The notes beneath the pieces are model-generated. The model ran no database searches. It was not told the DNA's origin and saw nothing but the letters and a program-made list of their open reading frames with translations. The translations under genes were made by a program, and so were the position numbers. From the NCBI GenBank assembly GCA_964036195.1, contig OZ038452.1, forward strand, positions 13,634,704-13,698,703: a DNA stretch of 64,000 bases. Reading direction: 5' to 3'. The stretch's first letter is position 1. Every line of letters begins with the position of its first letter. Shown here piece after piece: positions 55,901-64,000 of this stretch. The stretch is from Sphaerolaimus hirsutus. Lineage: Eukaryota; Nematoda; Chromadorea; Monhysterida; Sphaerolaimidae.

Positions 55901-57347
55901 CCAGAAAACTTTCTTGCGTGCGCGCATTATTGACTACGTCTTGAAACTTAGCCCCAGCAGTAATAGATACATTCCTACGGATGTCAGGATACAATCCACT
56001 GACAAATTTCGCCACTGCCATCTTTTCGCGTTCAATTTTTGAAAGTTTCGGAAAAGCGCGTTTTATAATCTTTTCCAGCCGCACTGACCAATTTAACACA
56101 TCTTCATCTTCGCCCTGCTCACTACTAATCACTTCCCTTTGCGCATGATGCTCCGAAATGGGGTTAGTATAATAACGTTCCAAGGTGTCCATAAACTCCT
56201 CATAATCTAAATTAATCAATTCACTCTTATGCGACATGTAAATCGAACGCGCGCTGTCACGCAAATAAACCGGAAGCAGCGATTTTCGCTCATCCGTCGG
56301 AATTTGCAACGCCTCACAAACTGCGTCCCAATTTTTACGCCAATCAGCAAATTTATCATCAGCGCGCCCCTTAAATGGTATCACCTGTCCAGTAAGCGCG
56401 GTCATGGCAGCAGCATAACCCTCCCTACTAGTAGCAATCATACTCACAGCAGGTATAGGTGGTGTGGTAGCGGTAGAGCACCCTCCCGAATTAGAAACAG
56501 CGCTAATTACAGAATTAATCGCTTGCATATCAGGCTTTTCTAAATGAATATACTCAGCAAATGCATTAATCGCGTCCGCAATTTGACTCACATCATTTCG
56601 CAAATTATAGCAGTCAACACCTAACTTTACTAATGACACTAATTTTTCGTCATTATCACTCATGTTCCCATTTTCCAAAGAACTCATGGGTCGCTGATTA
56701 TACAAATAAGCGGCAATACTCACCGTTTGAGTCACAACCTGACTAAGGTTCCATTCTGACCCCTGAACCGAATTCCCCACTATCGACGAATTAATTTGAT
56801 TCAAAGTCAAATTTTTCGCTTGAATCAACAATTGCACCACATCGGGACCCGTGTTCACACCACTACCGCTCGCATGCGCCATACTCAAGGTAGAATACCG
56901 GAAAAACACACACTCACTCGACGACTGGGTACTCGCGCTTCGGTACCCGGCACTCGCGCTTCGGTGCCCTAACTTACTTTGCCCTACGGTCGGGAATGGC
57001 ACCTCCGCACCCGCACTTGGCTTGCCTTGCTCACAGGTCGGGAATGACTCCTCCGCACCTCTTTCAGGGACCGGTCCTTCCGCGTCCACCCAGCAGTTGA
57101 CGTCAAAGTCGTTAGGTTCGTCACTCAACTCAGCGGTTCCCGGTTCAGAACAGTGCGCGTCCGTACTGAACTGAACCGATTTCGATTTTTTCTTACTTTT
57201 CCGCTTTTCCCTTTTTTGCCCACTAATAATTTCGTCAGTTTCGCGTCCCAAAACAAAAATATCCATGCTTATCGGTTGCGTCGATCGGGTAGCCTTCCGT
57301 TCCTCCAGCCGGGCGGTGGTTCGTTTGTTCTCACCAGCGATTGTCAA
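52956..57347 (-). CDS. Gag-protease-RT (N-terminal part) polyprotein of the retrotransposon
   Basis: 1463 codons. Residues 1-155 are basic and low-complexity. A second plausible Gag start is Met156 (56882). A helical Gag core is around 325-490, then a coiled coil around 535-565. A CCHC zinc knuckle is at 586-599 (C-x2-C-x4-H-x4-C). Residues 600-860 are a Pro- and acid-rich spacer. Residues 862-940 are hydrophobic, with two or more possible membrane spans, which is odd between nucleocapsid and protease. The aspartic protease has DTGA at 1061-1064 and ILLGADV at 1132-1138. RT begins near 1320 and the frame stops at TAG 52956-52958, at the usual RT motif A. The break is one extra base in the AAAA run (plus strand) at 52958-52961. 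Confidence 0.93.
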   Translation of the reverse strand: MTIAGENKRTTARLEERKATRSTQPISMDIFVLGRETDEIISGQKREKRKSKKKSKSVQFSTDAHCSEPGTAELSDEPNDFDVNCWVDAEGPVPERGAEESFPTCEQGKPSAGAEVPFPTVGQSKLGHRSASAGYRSASTQSSSECVFFRYSTLSMAHASGSGVNTGPDVVQLLIQAKNLTLNQINSSIVGNSVQGSEWNLSQVVTQTVSIAAYLYNQRPMSSLENGNMSDNDEKLVSLVKLGVDCYNLRNDVSQIADAINAFAEYIHLEKPDMQAINSVISAVSNSGGCSTATTPPIPAVSMIATSREGYAAAMTALTGQVIPFKGRADDKFADWRKNWDAVCEALQIPTDERKSLLPVYLRDSARSIYMSHKSELINLDYEEFMDTLERYYTNPISEHHAQREVISSEQGEDEDVLNWSVRLEKIIKRAFPKLSKIEREKMAVAKFVSGLYPDIRRNVSITAGAKFQDVVNNARTQESFLEIDKDKVGGKKKSKSNAELVSEATNSVIERIFALGGAGAFGNSPPVPAAAENPKFEEQRVKLEELSRQLEDKDKRLVDLEKQLIGNNAAKPVSKFRPRKFDEGCYECGADDHFRSDCPKLTEEERARFRNFRRGPPQRPMNNFRGPANMMRSAQQPVYSMQAPPYLYYPPPAQVSTTSWSPVQQVQSSQMAIAAPPSTELTALNPTRVSANLVNHARSVQESKEYVRMIRVVPGLESSDEEAEDPCNPPEITPQEHQFMLEREAWIMPWVYARSLDSMIFRTKWWAQLQHMGLQGLNISGFCEHADEHPHDDPEDTLTYVKLEALLELTMHTFMCEPPDISLSRTSSDSELYVLSDYCEASVPTLYRTWSEPSMLPSVLNRVFFLCCLFTFFASVDALGVPSGGVVKKKGVSDEWILTVRNFLEGFIAGMCTSVFLRYILPALCELVLYLVFTVCDWIKMRVLRVQLNRMLAIENRRNPARGATPVTPPQKLNPVSADSSGYGADIEETPVSRFKRLPPLRVPKGSAIMEKVNVVTLTSEEIANIKSITAKRKELVPIYYSPSITVEIEGNEYKRCLLDTGAMRSLCSPLVLARHRNNCIAFDEVTPVGGLQSASQCKLQIEGQLELQVMITGKAFSIVFQVISGLSDDILLGADVLRHMVIDMPARELRIESGDARKKLTVPFDNPSPVVQERHVYAVVTEPTEIKPRHETIISAKLSEPIDELTFAIEPLNEFHVKTGVFAANAVYESANELFPVRCVNVTEVPVKLQVGQKIAIVEPVECVLQVRRGDPPAEWVRECRERDMSFTDTILEASEEKVPTKGTVPSKAANTTMKVVCADGREMDFEVPVELDEIKRQQLKELILTHQDAFARDKYDLGYSELVDYRLQLTSKIPVACRMYRLSLDDQQYLEKHLSCLLEHDVIEHSTSPYCAPTLVVTKPDGAKRMVIDYRRLNAVVHAPQFPLPRLDDTIESLHSCKYF

Positions 57348-57389
57348 ACGGTGATCAGTCGCCTGAACTCACTGGAAATATTAAACAAA

Positions 57390-57405
57390 CCACTCGCTGC
57401 TACCA
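57390..57405 (-). other. Primer-binding site
   Basis: TGGTAGCAGCGAGTGG starts two bases inside the 5' LTR edge. Its complement ends in CCA and looks like the acceptor end of a leucine tRNA. The tRNA identity is from memory of family sequences and is not verified. Confidence 0.65.
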
Positions 57406-57407
57406 GT

Positions 57408-60047
57408 TGTCATGAATTTTCACCGGCTACTTTTTACTCAACCAAATTCCACTATGGCAAACTGCCAAGTTTTACCGATCTCACACCTACTCGTTGGATG
57501 AGCGACAAAGTAAGGCAACGGAAAAGCGACTACCGATTGAATTCGCAACGCACAATGGTGAATTCACCGAAGTGAATATCACAGGTGTACGCTACGTCAA
57601 TTAAGTTAGCTTTTTAGCGAATGGCGTTTTTATCAACGCACCAGCAGTTAGTTGAATGTCTAATTTACACCAAGGGGTCCGAAGTTTTTAGAAGAGATTT
57701 TATTTTAGGCGATTTTTTAGACTCAGAATTCACACATTTAGATAGAACACAGGGAACACACTGAGAGCGAGTTTCTAACCAGCGGCACAAAACCTTCGAA
57801 AAAACTCCAAGAAAATGAAACCGAAGCAATTTCGACTGAATCGACCCCTACTCTAAATTACGGTACGCTTTTATACGCAACAACATAAGCCAAGTCCAGA
57901 CAACACTTCCACATACCACGAGAAGCATGCTTACAAACGACTTTACAGACACACGGAATTTTAAAACGGGCATACCTAAAATTATTCACGGCGTCAGTTT
58001 ACAGGATACGTCGATCAACTACACAAAAACACAAAGAATTCACGCGCCAAAAATCGGGTTGGGAACAAGAGCGAGGATAAAAATAGAAAAATAAGAAAAT
58101 GAACGAATGCGACAAGAATAAAAAGAACAGGAAAAACACACGGGATACTGTAAAAACTTGTTTTAGCGCGAAAAAATGGCGGGCGATTCAAATTTTACTC
58201 AACGAACTCTACCGAAATCCCAAAACCACCTCCACGAACGGGGAAACACACAGCAATTAGCGAAACAAATAAACACGCGAACAGTAATCCCATCAGCAAA
58301 AAGAGCGTATAATAAACGAAAATGACGTTGATATCCAAAGCGTAAGAAGCACACGTATTATTAATGCACAACGAAAAAATGTCGTAAGCGGGATAATCCA
58401 TGATAAGATTAGGATACCGGTAAGGCGAACGAAATTAATTTTCACACTGACTGTCAAGGAAAAAATGAATTACGGTACCTTTTTAAAGACTCTTAGCGGA
58501 AATTCTATCAGAGTGATTAAATAAATACGCACTCAAATCAGATCACCTTTACACTTATCAAAATATTCGGGGAAAAAACAGGAAAAACAAGCGGCTTATT
58601 ATTTCATCTCTCTGTATAATAAAGATCAACCACGAAATTTGCATAAATTCCTAAATATCCAAATATCAAGTTATCAGTTTTCTAGGGGAAAGGGAAATAC
58701 AAAAAAAATCAATCTAGGATTAGGTAGATAAAAAAATAGCGAAGTTGCAAACGTAAAATCAAATAAAAATTAACATACTCGAGTTTTACCTATTCCCTAC
58801 CAAACCTAAAGTTAAAATGAATATGAAGTCGGTATAACGCTTAACAGAAATACGAACGCAAATGATTGGCAACTTGAAAGTTTATAAATTCCAATCTTTG
58901 TAGCTTAAATGCATGTTTGGATTGCATGACTTTTTGAAGTTTAAAAAAAAACAACTCAAGTGAATCCACTGCCACATGCCGAAACGCAACAGCCATTAAC
59001 TACCGAAGGCACTTATCACGAAAATGACCACTCTCGCTGCTACACCACTCATTCTGCTACCAGAATATTAATTAGTCAGCCACGGCTTTTTGATCCCATA
59101 CGCACTGTGCAAAAACCACACCCCGACAACACCGAACTGCTCAACTCACTCAAAAATAGGTACACTTGTCACTGTATGGGTGCTTGTTTCGATGAGATCG
59201 GCGGACTGGGCTGTTCTCACAACAAGCCAAGGGAGTAGGCATTTAGACATGCGATCATGCCTGTCGAGTTAGACTCGATTCTTTTAATTACCTCTCATTT
59301 TCAACACCAATCATCATCGCACCTCTATAATCAGTGTACCTTTGTAAAATCGCATGTAAATTAACTTTTGTTTCCCAATCCGGAAATGCAGGAATGCACA
59401 GTACATACTAGATCAATAGCCGCGACCCTCACATCAAAAAAATGCAACGAAAGTTAGTCAAAATTCAACCTATGTGCCCTCAGTTATCACTGACCATTCA
59501 CGCACTACGACACGTAACTGCAGCGTCACTCTTTTTACTTAGAGAAAATAACTGAAACTTTGTTATGCAATCCAAACCGCTAGTAAAAATTACTTTTAAA
59601 TTAAACTGTCACAATTAAAATTGTTGCCAATTCACTTGTCTCACTTTCTTAAAAAAAAAAAAAAAAAAAAACTACCTAATTAAAAAAATCTAAACAAATA
59701 AAAACAACTATTTACATCACAGCGTCAACTTTGCGTCAGATCCTCAATACCTCCAATCCTTTCCTTGGCCAAAAAAAACACACATAACACAATGGGGCAC
59801 CGGAAAAACGGAAATGCACGTTGCCACGTTGCCAACGTAGCGCAGCGACGTAGCCGAAAACGTCAACGCCACGTTCGCCCACCGAATCGCCCAAAACCAT
59901 CGTCGAAGTAGAACTGAAATGTTTAAATTGTTGTAAGCTCGGAAGTGTAAACAACCCTCTACATAAATTCATTAAGTGAACTATATATACATTTATACTT
60001 AAAATTTTTGAGATTTTACAATTTTTGGACACCCACTTTTGCTCACA
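57408..60047 (-). repeat. 5' LTR, 2640 bp
   Basis: Same sequence as the 3' LTR apart from the longer poly(A) run at about 59651-59671. It is the promoter copy for the element's RNA. Confidence 0.97.
57869..57875 (-). promoter_or_regulatory. TATA box in 5' LTR
   Basis: GCGTATAAAAGCG on the minus strand, repeated at 42641-42647 in the 3' LTR. Transcription would start near 57840. This makes U3 about 2.2 kb. Confidence 0.6.
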
Positions 60048-60051
60048 AATG
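60048..60051. other. Target-site duplication AATG, right
   Basis: Partner of 42176-42179. It lies 30 bases past the transporter stop codon. Confidence 0.9.
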
Positions 60052-60080
60052 CTCAAACGCAGCGCGAAAACTTCACATTA

Positions 60081-63000
60081 TCAATCGAACAAATCGTGTC
60101 CCTGCAATGGTATCTTGGCAGTAATGACGTCACCTAAAGCTTCCGACGGCTTATCACCCAAGAGCGGTTCGATTTCCTCCAGTGCGGCGGCGGTGGCGGC
60201 CGGCCGCACCCACTGCGCCACGATGTCGGCCACGGAACGGTGGTGCGTCTCGGGCAGCCTGCACGCTGTCAGATTTGTGTGCGCCTTCGGCGATATTTGG
60301 GTCACTGGAAAACCTAGCCACGTGGTCCAGAATTCGGAGGGTGTAATTAAGTGCAACTTGTATGAAATTTGATCAAACTGTAATTCAATTTTTTGTGCAT
60401 ACATAGAGCATACATTGCGCATTTATCTAATTACATATAGACATGGTATCCATTTCGTCGAACGATTGCATACTCCTGTCTTCCATATTCAACCTCATGG
60501 AATATTCAAAACATGCAATCCCACATCCAAAAAATTAGTGATCGACTGCTATTCAGCACGACCCAAAGAACCAACCACAAAAATAGACACACAAAACAGG
60601 CCATCTCCGGCAGTATTATAAACAGGAAGGAGTAGGCGCCGATGGCGTTGTACAGCGGCGGCCAGAGCAGCACGAGCGCCAGCGAAGCCAAGTTGTTGCC
60701 AAGGTAAGCCACGGTGGCGGTGCGCGCGCGCGACGCCTGCGGGCACAGCTCACCCACCAGGGGGCAGTCCCAGACCCTGCAAAATGCCCTGTAAAATGTC
60801 TAATGTCACGCAAAGTGTCAAAAGTCATGTAAAATGCCCTGCAAAATTGCAGGGCATTTTACATGACTTTTAACACTTTGCGTGACATTTTACATTTTAC
60901 AGGGCATTTTGCAGGGTCTGGGATTGGCACCAGGATCTTGGGCACGGTGGCCAGACCGAGACCGCTGCTCAGCGAGATGAACAGCCAGCCGAGAACGCCC
61001 AGGATCGACGCCGGCCCGATCACTGAGTCGGAATATTGCGATTGGGTAAATCGAGTCGCCATCCACGGAAAGCAGTGGACATAACACACCAGTCTGCTGC
61101 GTGCCGACCCCGCCAGTGGGATTGAACAGGAAAGCGATGAAAATGCACGTGCAGCCGGTCATCGCCAGCGCCATGTTGAATAAGTGCAGGCGGCGCCGAC
61201 CTGCGGCCGTTTTCATCAATCATTGCACAATTTTCTTGTAAATTTTGAAAGTTTCATTGACACTGAACCGACCAACTTTCTCTATCAGGATGAGCGAATT
61301 AAAGGCACTAAGTGAAGACGTCGCCAGCAGTATGACCATCACGACAACGAGCGAATATCGCCGCGGAATACCCAGCATCGTCAGGATCACCGTAGAGTAT
61401 TGTTGGCTCAACTGGGGGGTTACACTGTGTAAACCAAAGTTTCATCACCACGCACCACGTTTTTGTCACGTTTTTCTTTCGCAACGTATATACTTGAATA
61501 CCATATTATCTCGACGTACCCCCACCCTTGAAGTATACCTCCCCTTTAAGTACACCCAAGTTTGAGCGAGCTGGAAAAAAGATAATGCACCCCCGAAATA
61601 CACCCTCTATGGAATGAGCATAACGACACATAAATAGAAAACATGTATTTTGGCTGCGAATTTGCATAGCAGATATGTAGGTATACGTTGAACGGCTTGT
61701 GTAACAATTCATACATTTCACCCTTGATTACCTCTTTTGTGTAAAAATTAATGATGGACATTATGAAAATTCTGACGGAATAATAATTCCCGTGCTTGAA
61801 TTAGCACACATCTCGAAATACCCCCAGGTTTGAGTGAGCTAGCTCAAAAAACTGCGGTACATCTAAATTAGTCGCACCTGGGAGCCATTGAAGGCGCTGC
61901 TCAGAAAAGCAACGATGCATATGAGGAAGGGGGCGCGCAGATGCGGCGTGGACAGAATGAGACGGAAGGAGATCCGGTTGTCGGTGGCCGTGTGCGTGAA
62001 GTGCGCCGACTCGCGGTCGTACTCGGCCAGCACTTCGCCTGGGCGATGGTAGGTAATCAAAACAGGTATGTACCTTTGTATTGCAAAAACCTCACACAAC
62101 TTATCCAGAAATTACTAGCGAACGAGCGTTCTGTATCGGGTCGTTTCCACATATTTACAACAGCGTTGCTTTCTGGGCACGGTATTTACATTGGTAAATT
62201 CGATTTCGCACGCACACAGAGTAGAAAATGCAGAAACGGACGCGACCAGACGCGGGAAATTTTTTTCGGTGTACCGTAGAGCAAAGTGTCGGTGTGAACG
62301 CACCAACATCAGCATTGTCGCCGTGGTAGTACTGGATGGCATGCTCAGCCGACGGCTTGTTCTGCTTGTAAATGTACAGGTACTTGGGCGAGCGCGGGAA
62401 CACCGCCGTCAGACCCACGTGCACCAAGTTCGGAATGATCGGCACTAGCCTTGGCGGGTATTGTCGTTATTCAGTTTTGGCAGAGCGCCAAGGGTCGAGT
62501 AATAGCACCCAAGCTCACATGAAAATTGGCCAAAGCGAAGCTGTGCCCAGGAAATATGGCAGTGCGAACACGATCGCCAGCAATTCCCAGAAGCCGGCGC
62601 CGAAACCGAGCAGCATCGGCATGGCGCCTGCGCAGCACAAAACATATTCGCCGATCGTCACGCATAGAAATTCAAGCCGGAACAACGACCGACCTCTGAG
62701 AGTGTGTGGCGCGCACTCGGTCAAAAACAGATACATGGCATTCGACTGGCTGGCGCAGATGCCGGTGAGCAGGCGGCCGGCGTAGACGAACTCGAACGAG
62801 TTGAGCGGCTGGGCGAGCGCGAGGGCGGCGCACGCGACGCACGACAGCAGGTTGCGGATCACCATGACCGTGTCGCGCCGGCCGAAGCGCTCCAGCAGGT
62901 ACCACAGCACCAGCGTGCCCATCAGATTGCCTGCGTGCGCAATAATGACTGCCAGTGACAACAACGCACACTGCATGCACCCGTTGTCGATGTCAAGTGA

Positions 63001-63714
63001 CACGCTTCATCAGACGTGGTCAAATTGAAACCTCACCTGTTACTCGACAAGGCATTCGTGCCATCCGTGCAGTGTCTACTACTCATCTAAACCTGCAACT
63101 CAATTTTACCGGCCACACTTCTGATTCTACCCACTCCCACTACTCATCTATACCCGGCACCCGCCACTCATCTGTGGGGGTGTAGATGAGTAGTGGGCGG
63201 ATAGGTCGTGTGTTGAGGCAGTGCAGTGTAGAGGTTTAGTGGCAGTGGGTTTAGCTGAATGAAGGGATTAACGGAGATTACAGTGGGTGGCAAACACAGA
63301 AGCGGATATGCACAATGTATGCCTCTTTACAACACATCACCTACCCACCCACTACTCTCTATACCCCGCATAGATGAGTACCGGCACAGGCTCACATTCT
63401 ACCTGACATTTTGCAAAATTGTAAATAGTTTACAGGTCGCTGAACACAGGATCGCAAATAATGTCTGGTTCGACAGCCACAAAAGCACACATACCAATTG
63501 CATCGCAGCTGGCCGTGGTGGACCAGACCCAGCTGTAGCCGGTGGCGTCCAACTGCGTGCCGTAGTGCGCCGCGAAGCTGGCGTTGGCCAACGGCTGCAG
63601 GAACGGCTGGAAGTAGTTGATGGTGGACGCGAGGAAAGGGCCCGCTTCGCCGAAGATCACGTGCGCCAACGTCACCAGCACCAGGCGCCGGTGCCAGCTC
63701 GACGTCACCGACAT
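60081..63714 (-). CDS. SLC2-like (sugar transporter family) MFS membrane protein, eight coding exons
   Basis: Exons on the minus strand: 63495-63714, 62519-62930, 62304-62449, 61878-62038, 61273-61411, 61090-61200, 60576-61022 (containing a MITE) and 60081-60258. All junctions are GT-AG with matching phases. Without the MITE the frame is 546 codons plus TGA. Family landmarks: FGRRD after the second membrane span, GRLLTGI, PRSPKYLYI (the PESPRYL position), EKVGRRRL between spans 8 and 9, GELCPQ and LPETHHRSV (the PETKG position). About twelve hydrophobic spans fit a plasma-membrane facilitator, but the substrate is unknown. Exon 7 is interrupted after KILV by a 166-bp MITE plus 7-bp duplication (173 bp), which shifts the frame unless spliced out. 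The retrotransposon sits 30 bases past the stop. The last donor (GTTGGT) is weak and less sure. Confidence 0.9.
60259..60575 (-). other. Last intron of the transporter gene
   Basis: 317 bp, acceptor GCGTGCAG, donor GTTGGTTC. No embedded element seen. Confidence 0.6.
60762..60927. mobile_element. Palindromic MITE inside a coding exon
   Basis: 166 bp between 7-bp duplications CACCAGG (60755-60761 and 60928-60934). Nearly the whole element is one palindrome ('ccctgcaaaatgccctgtaaaatg' type arms), centred at about 60845. Ends resemble those of the copy at 25268-25431. The sequence just outside joins KILV directly to GELCPQ of the transporter. Confidence 0.85.
61498..61860. mobile_element. Degenerate CCGTAT-family MITE in transporter intron 4
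   Basis: Left end 'taccatattatctcgacgt' and right end 'aaactgcggta' are decayed family ends. The interior has 'tgaaatacccccag' and 'cttgaagtatacc'. Confidence 0.55.
62931..63494 (-). other. First intron of the transporter gene with inverted TACTCATCTA motifs
   Basis: 'cactactcatctatacccgg' at about 63138 and 'ggtgtagatgagtagtgggc' at about 63179 form a short hairpin. Further copies lie at 63072 and 63370. No known element assigned. Confidence 0.5.
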
Positions 63715-64000
63715 GGCTCTGAGATCGTCTCACTCGACTTTAGTTGGAACACTTTCGAGCTGCTGGCACAAAGCCAACTTCAAAGCGGTCAGGCTGGACG
63801 AAAGTTTACACAACTAGCGGAAAAAAGCGCTTATCAGTATCTCAAATTCTACCAAGGTTCCAGTGCAAGCGCGGATGTTGGCAGTTCCTTATCACTAACA
63901 TAAATTTACTGAACAAGAATTTCTTTTTGTAAGAACAATAAAACGGTGAAACTATTATTGCACAAGAAAAAATTGAAATAATAAAGGCTTACCAATTCGG
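63715..64000 (-). promoter_or_regulatory. Upstream region of the transporter gene
   Basis: Expected promoter and 5' UTR. No TATA box, initiator or upstream exon could be placed with confidence. Confidence 0.3.

Larger units (their letters stand above)
42180..60047 (-). mobile_element. 17.9-kb Ty3/gypsy-type LTR retrotransposon carrying a helicase ORF
   Basis: Minus-strand order: 5' LTR 57408-60047, primer-binding site, Gag-Pro-RT ORF 52956-57347, RT-RNaseH-IN ORF 50207-52861, helicase ORF 45134-49684, 3' LTR 42180-44815. The protease-RT-RNaseH-integrase order and the GPY/F-like tail place it in Ty3/gypsy (Metaviridae). The 4-bp target duplication is AATG at 42176-42179 and 60048-60051. The size is about three times a typical gypsy element, because of large LTRs, an enlarged Gag region and the extra ORF. 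The LTRs look identical except for the length of one poly(A) run. Confidence 0.97.

Overview
The window is animal (metazoan) nuclear DNA. It holds split genes with GT-AG introns, many small non-coding DNA transposons and very little coding sequence. The two host genes I can reconstruct are a glycolytic enolase and a sugar-transporter-like (SLC2) membrane protein. Both are invertebrate-like, and a nematode or another ecdysozoan is my guess, not a demonstration. A 200-base run of N marks an assembly gap.

Layout. 1-8100: repeats and MITEs, no gene seen. 8192-9351 (+): a small three-exon gene for a probable secreted peptide precursor. 9488-15270: more MITEs, the gap, and the first 33 bases of a second copy of the large LTR abutting the gap. 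15273-22173: a 166-bp satellite array that reverses direction near 18070 and is bounded by a short inverted repeat. 22180-30186: dispersed repeats, no gene recognised. 30187-39557 (-): enolase, eight coding exons giving 436 aa with all catalytic residues. Its introns carry at least five DNA transposons with clear ends and a 511-bp foldback. 39600-42179: more MITEs. 60081-63714 (-): SLC2-like transporter, eight coding exons, with a MITE inside exon 7.

The main discovery is at 42180-60047. This is a 17.9-kb LTR retrotransposon on the minus strand with 2.64-kb LTRs and a 4-bp target duplication (AATG). It lies 30 bases past the stop codon of the transporter gene. It has a Ty3/gypsy-type order: zinc-knuckle Gag, protease, reverse transcriptase, RNase H, integrase with a GPY/F-like tail. 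In the slot where retroviruses carry env it has an intact 1516-codon ORF for a UPF1-like superfamily-1 helicase with all the main motifs. I saw no difference between the LTRs apart from a poly(A) run, so the insertion is young. Even so, this copy has a one-base frame break in the reverse transcriptase and an 18-residue in-frame deletion in the integrase DDE core. It was probably mobilised in trans, unless the lesions are assembly errors.

The other theme is a varied set of hAT-like MITEs with 8-bp (or nearly perfect) target duplications. Several are filled with different minisatellites. A separate family with CCGTAT ends is inserted at TA in at least one case, shown by an unoccupied related site.
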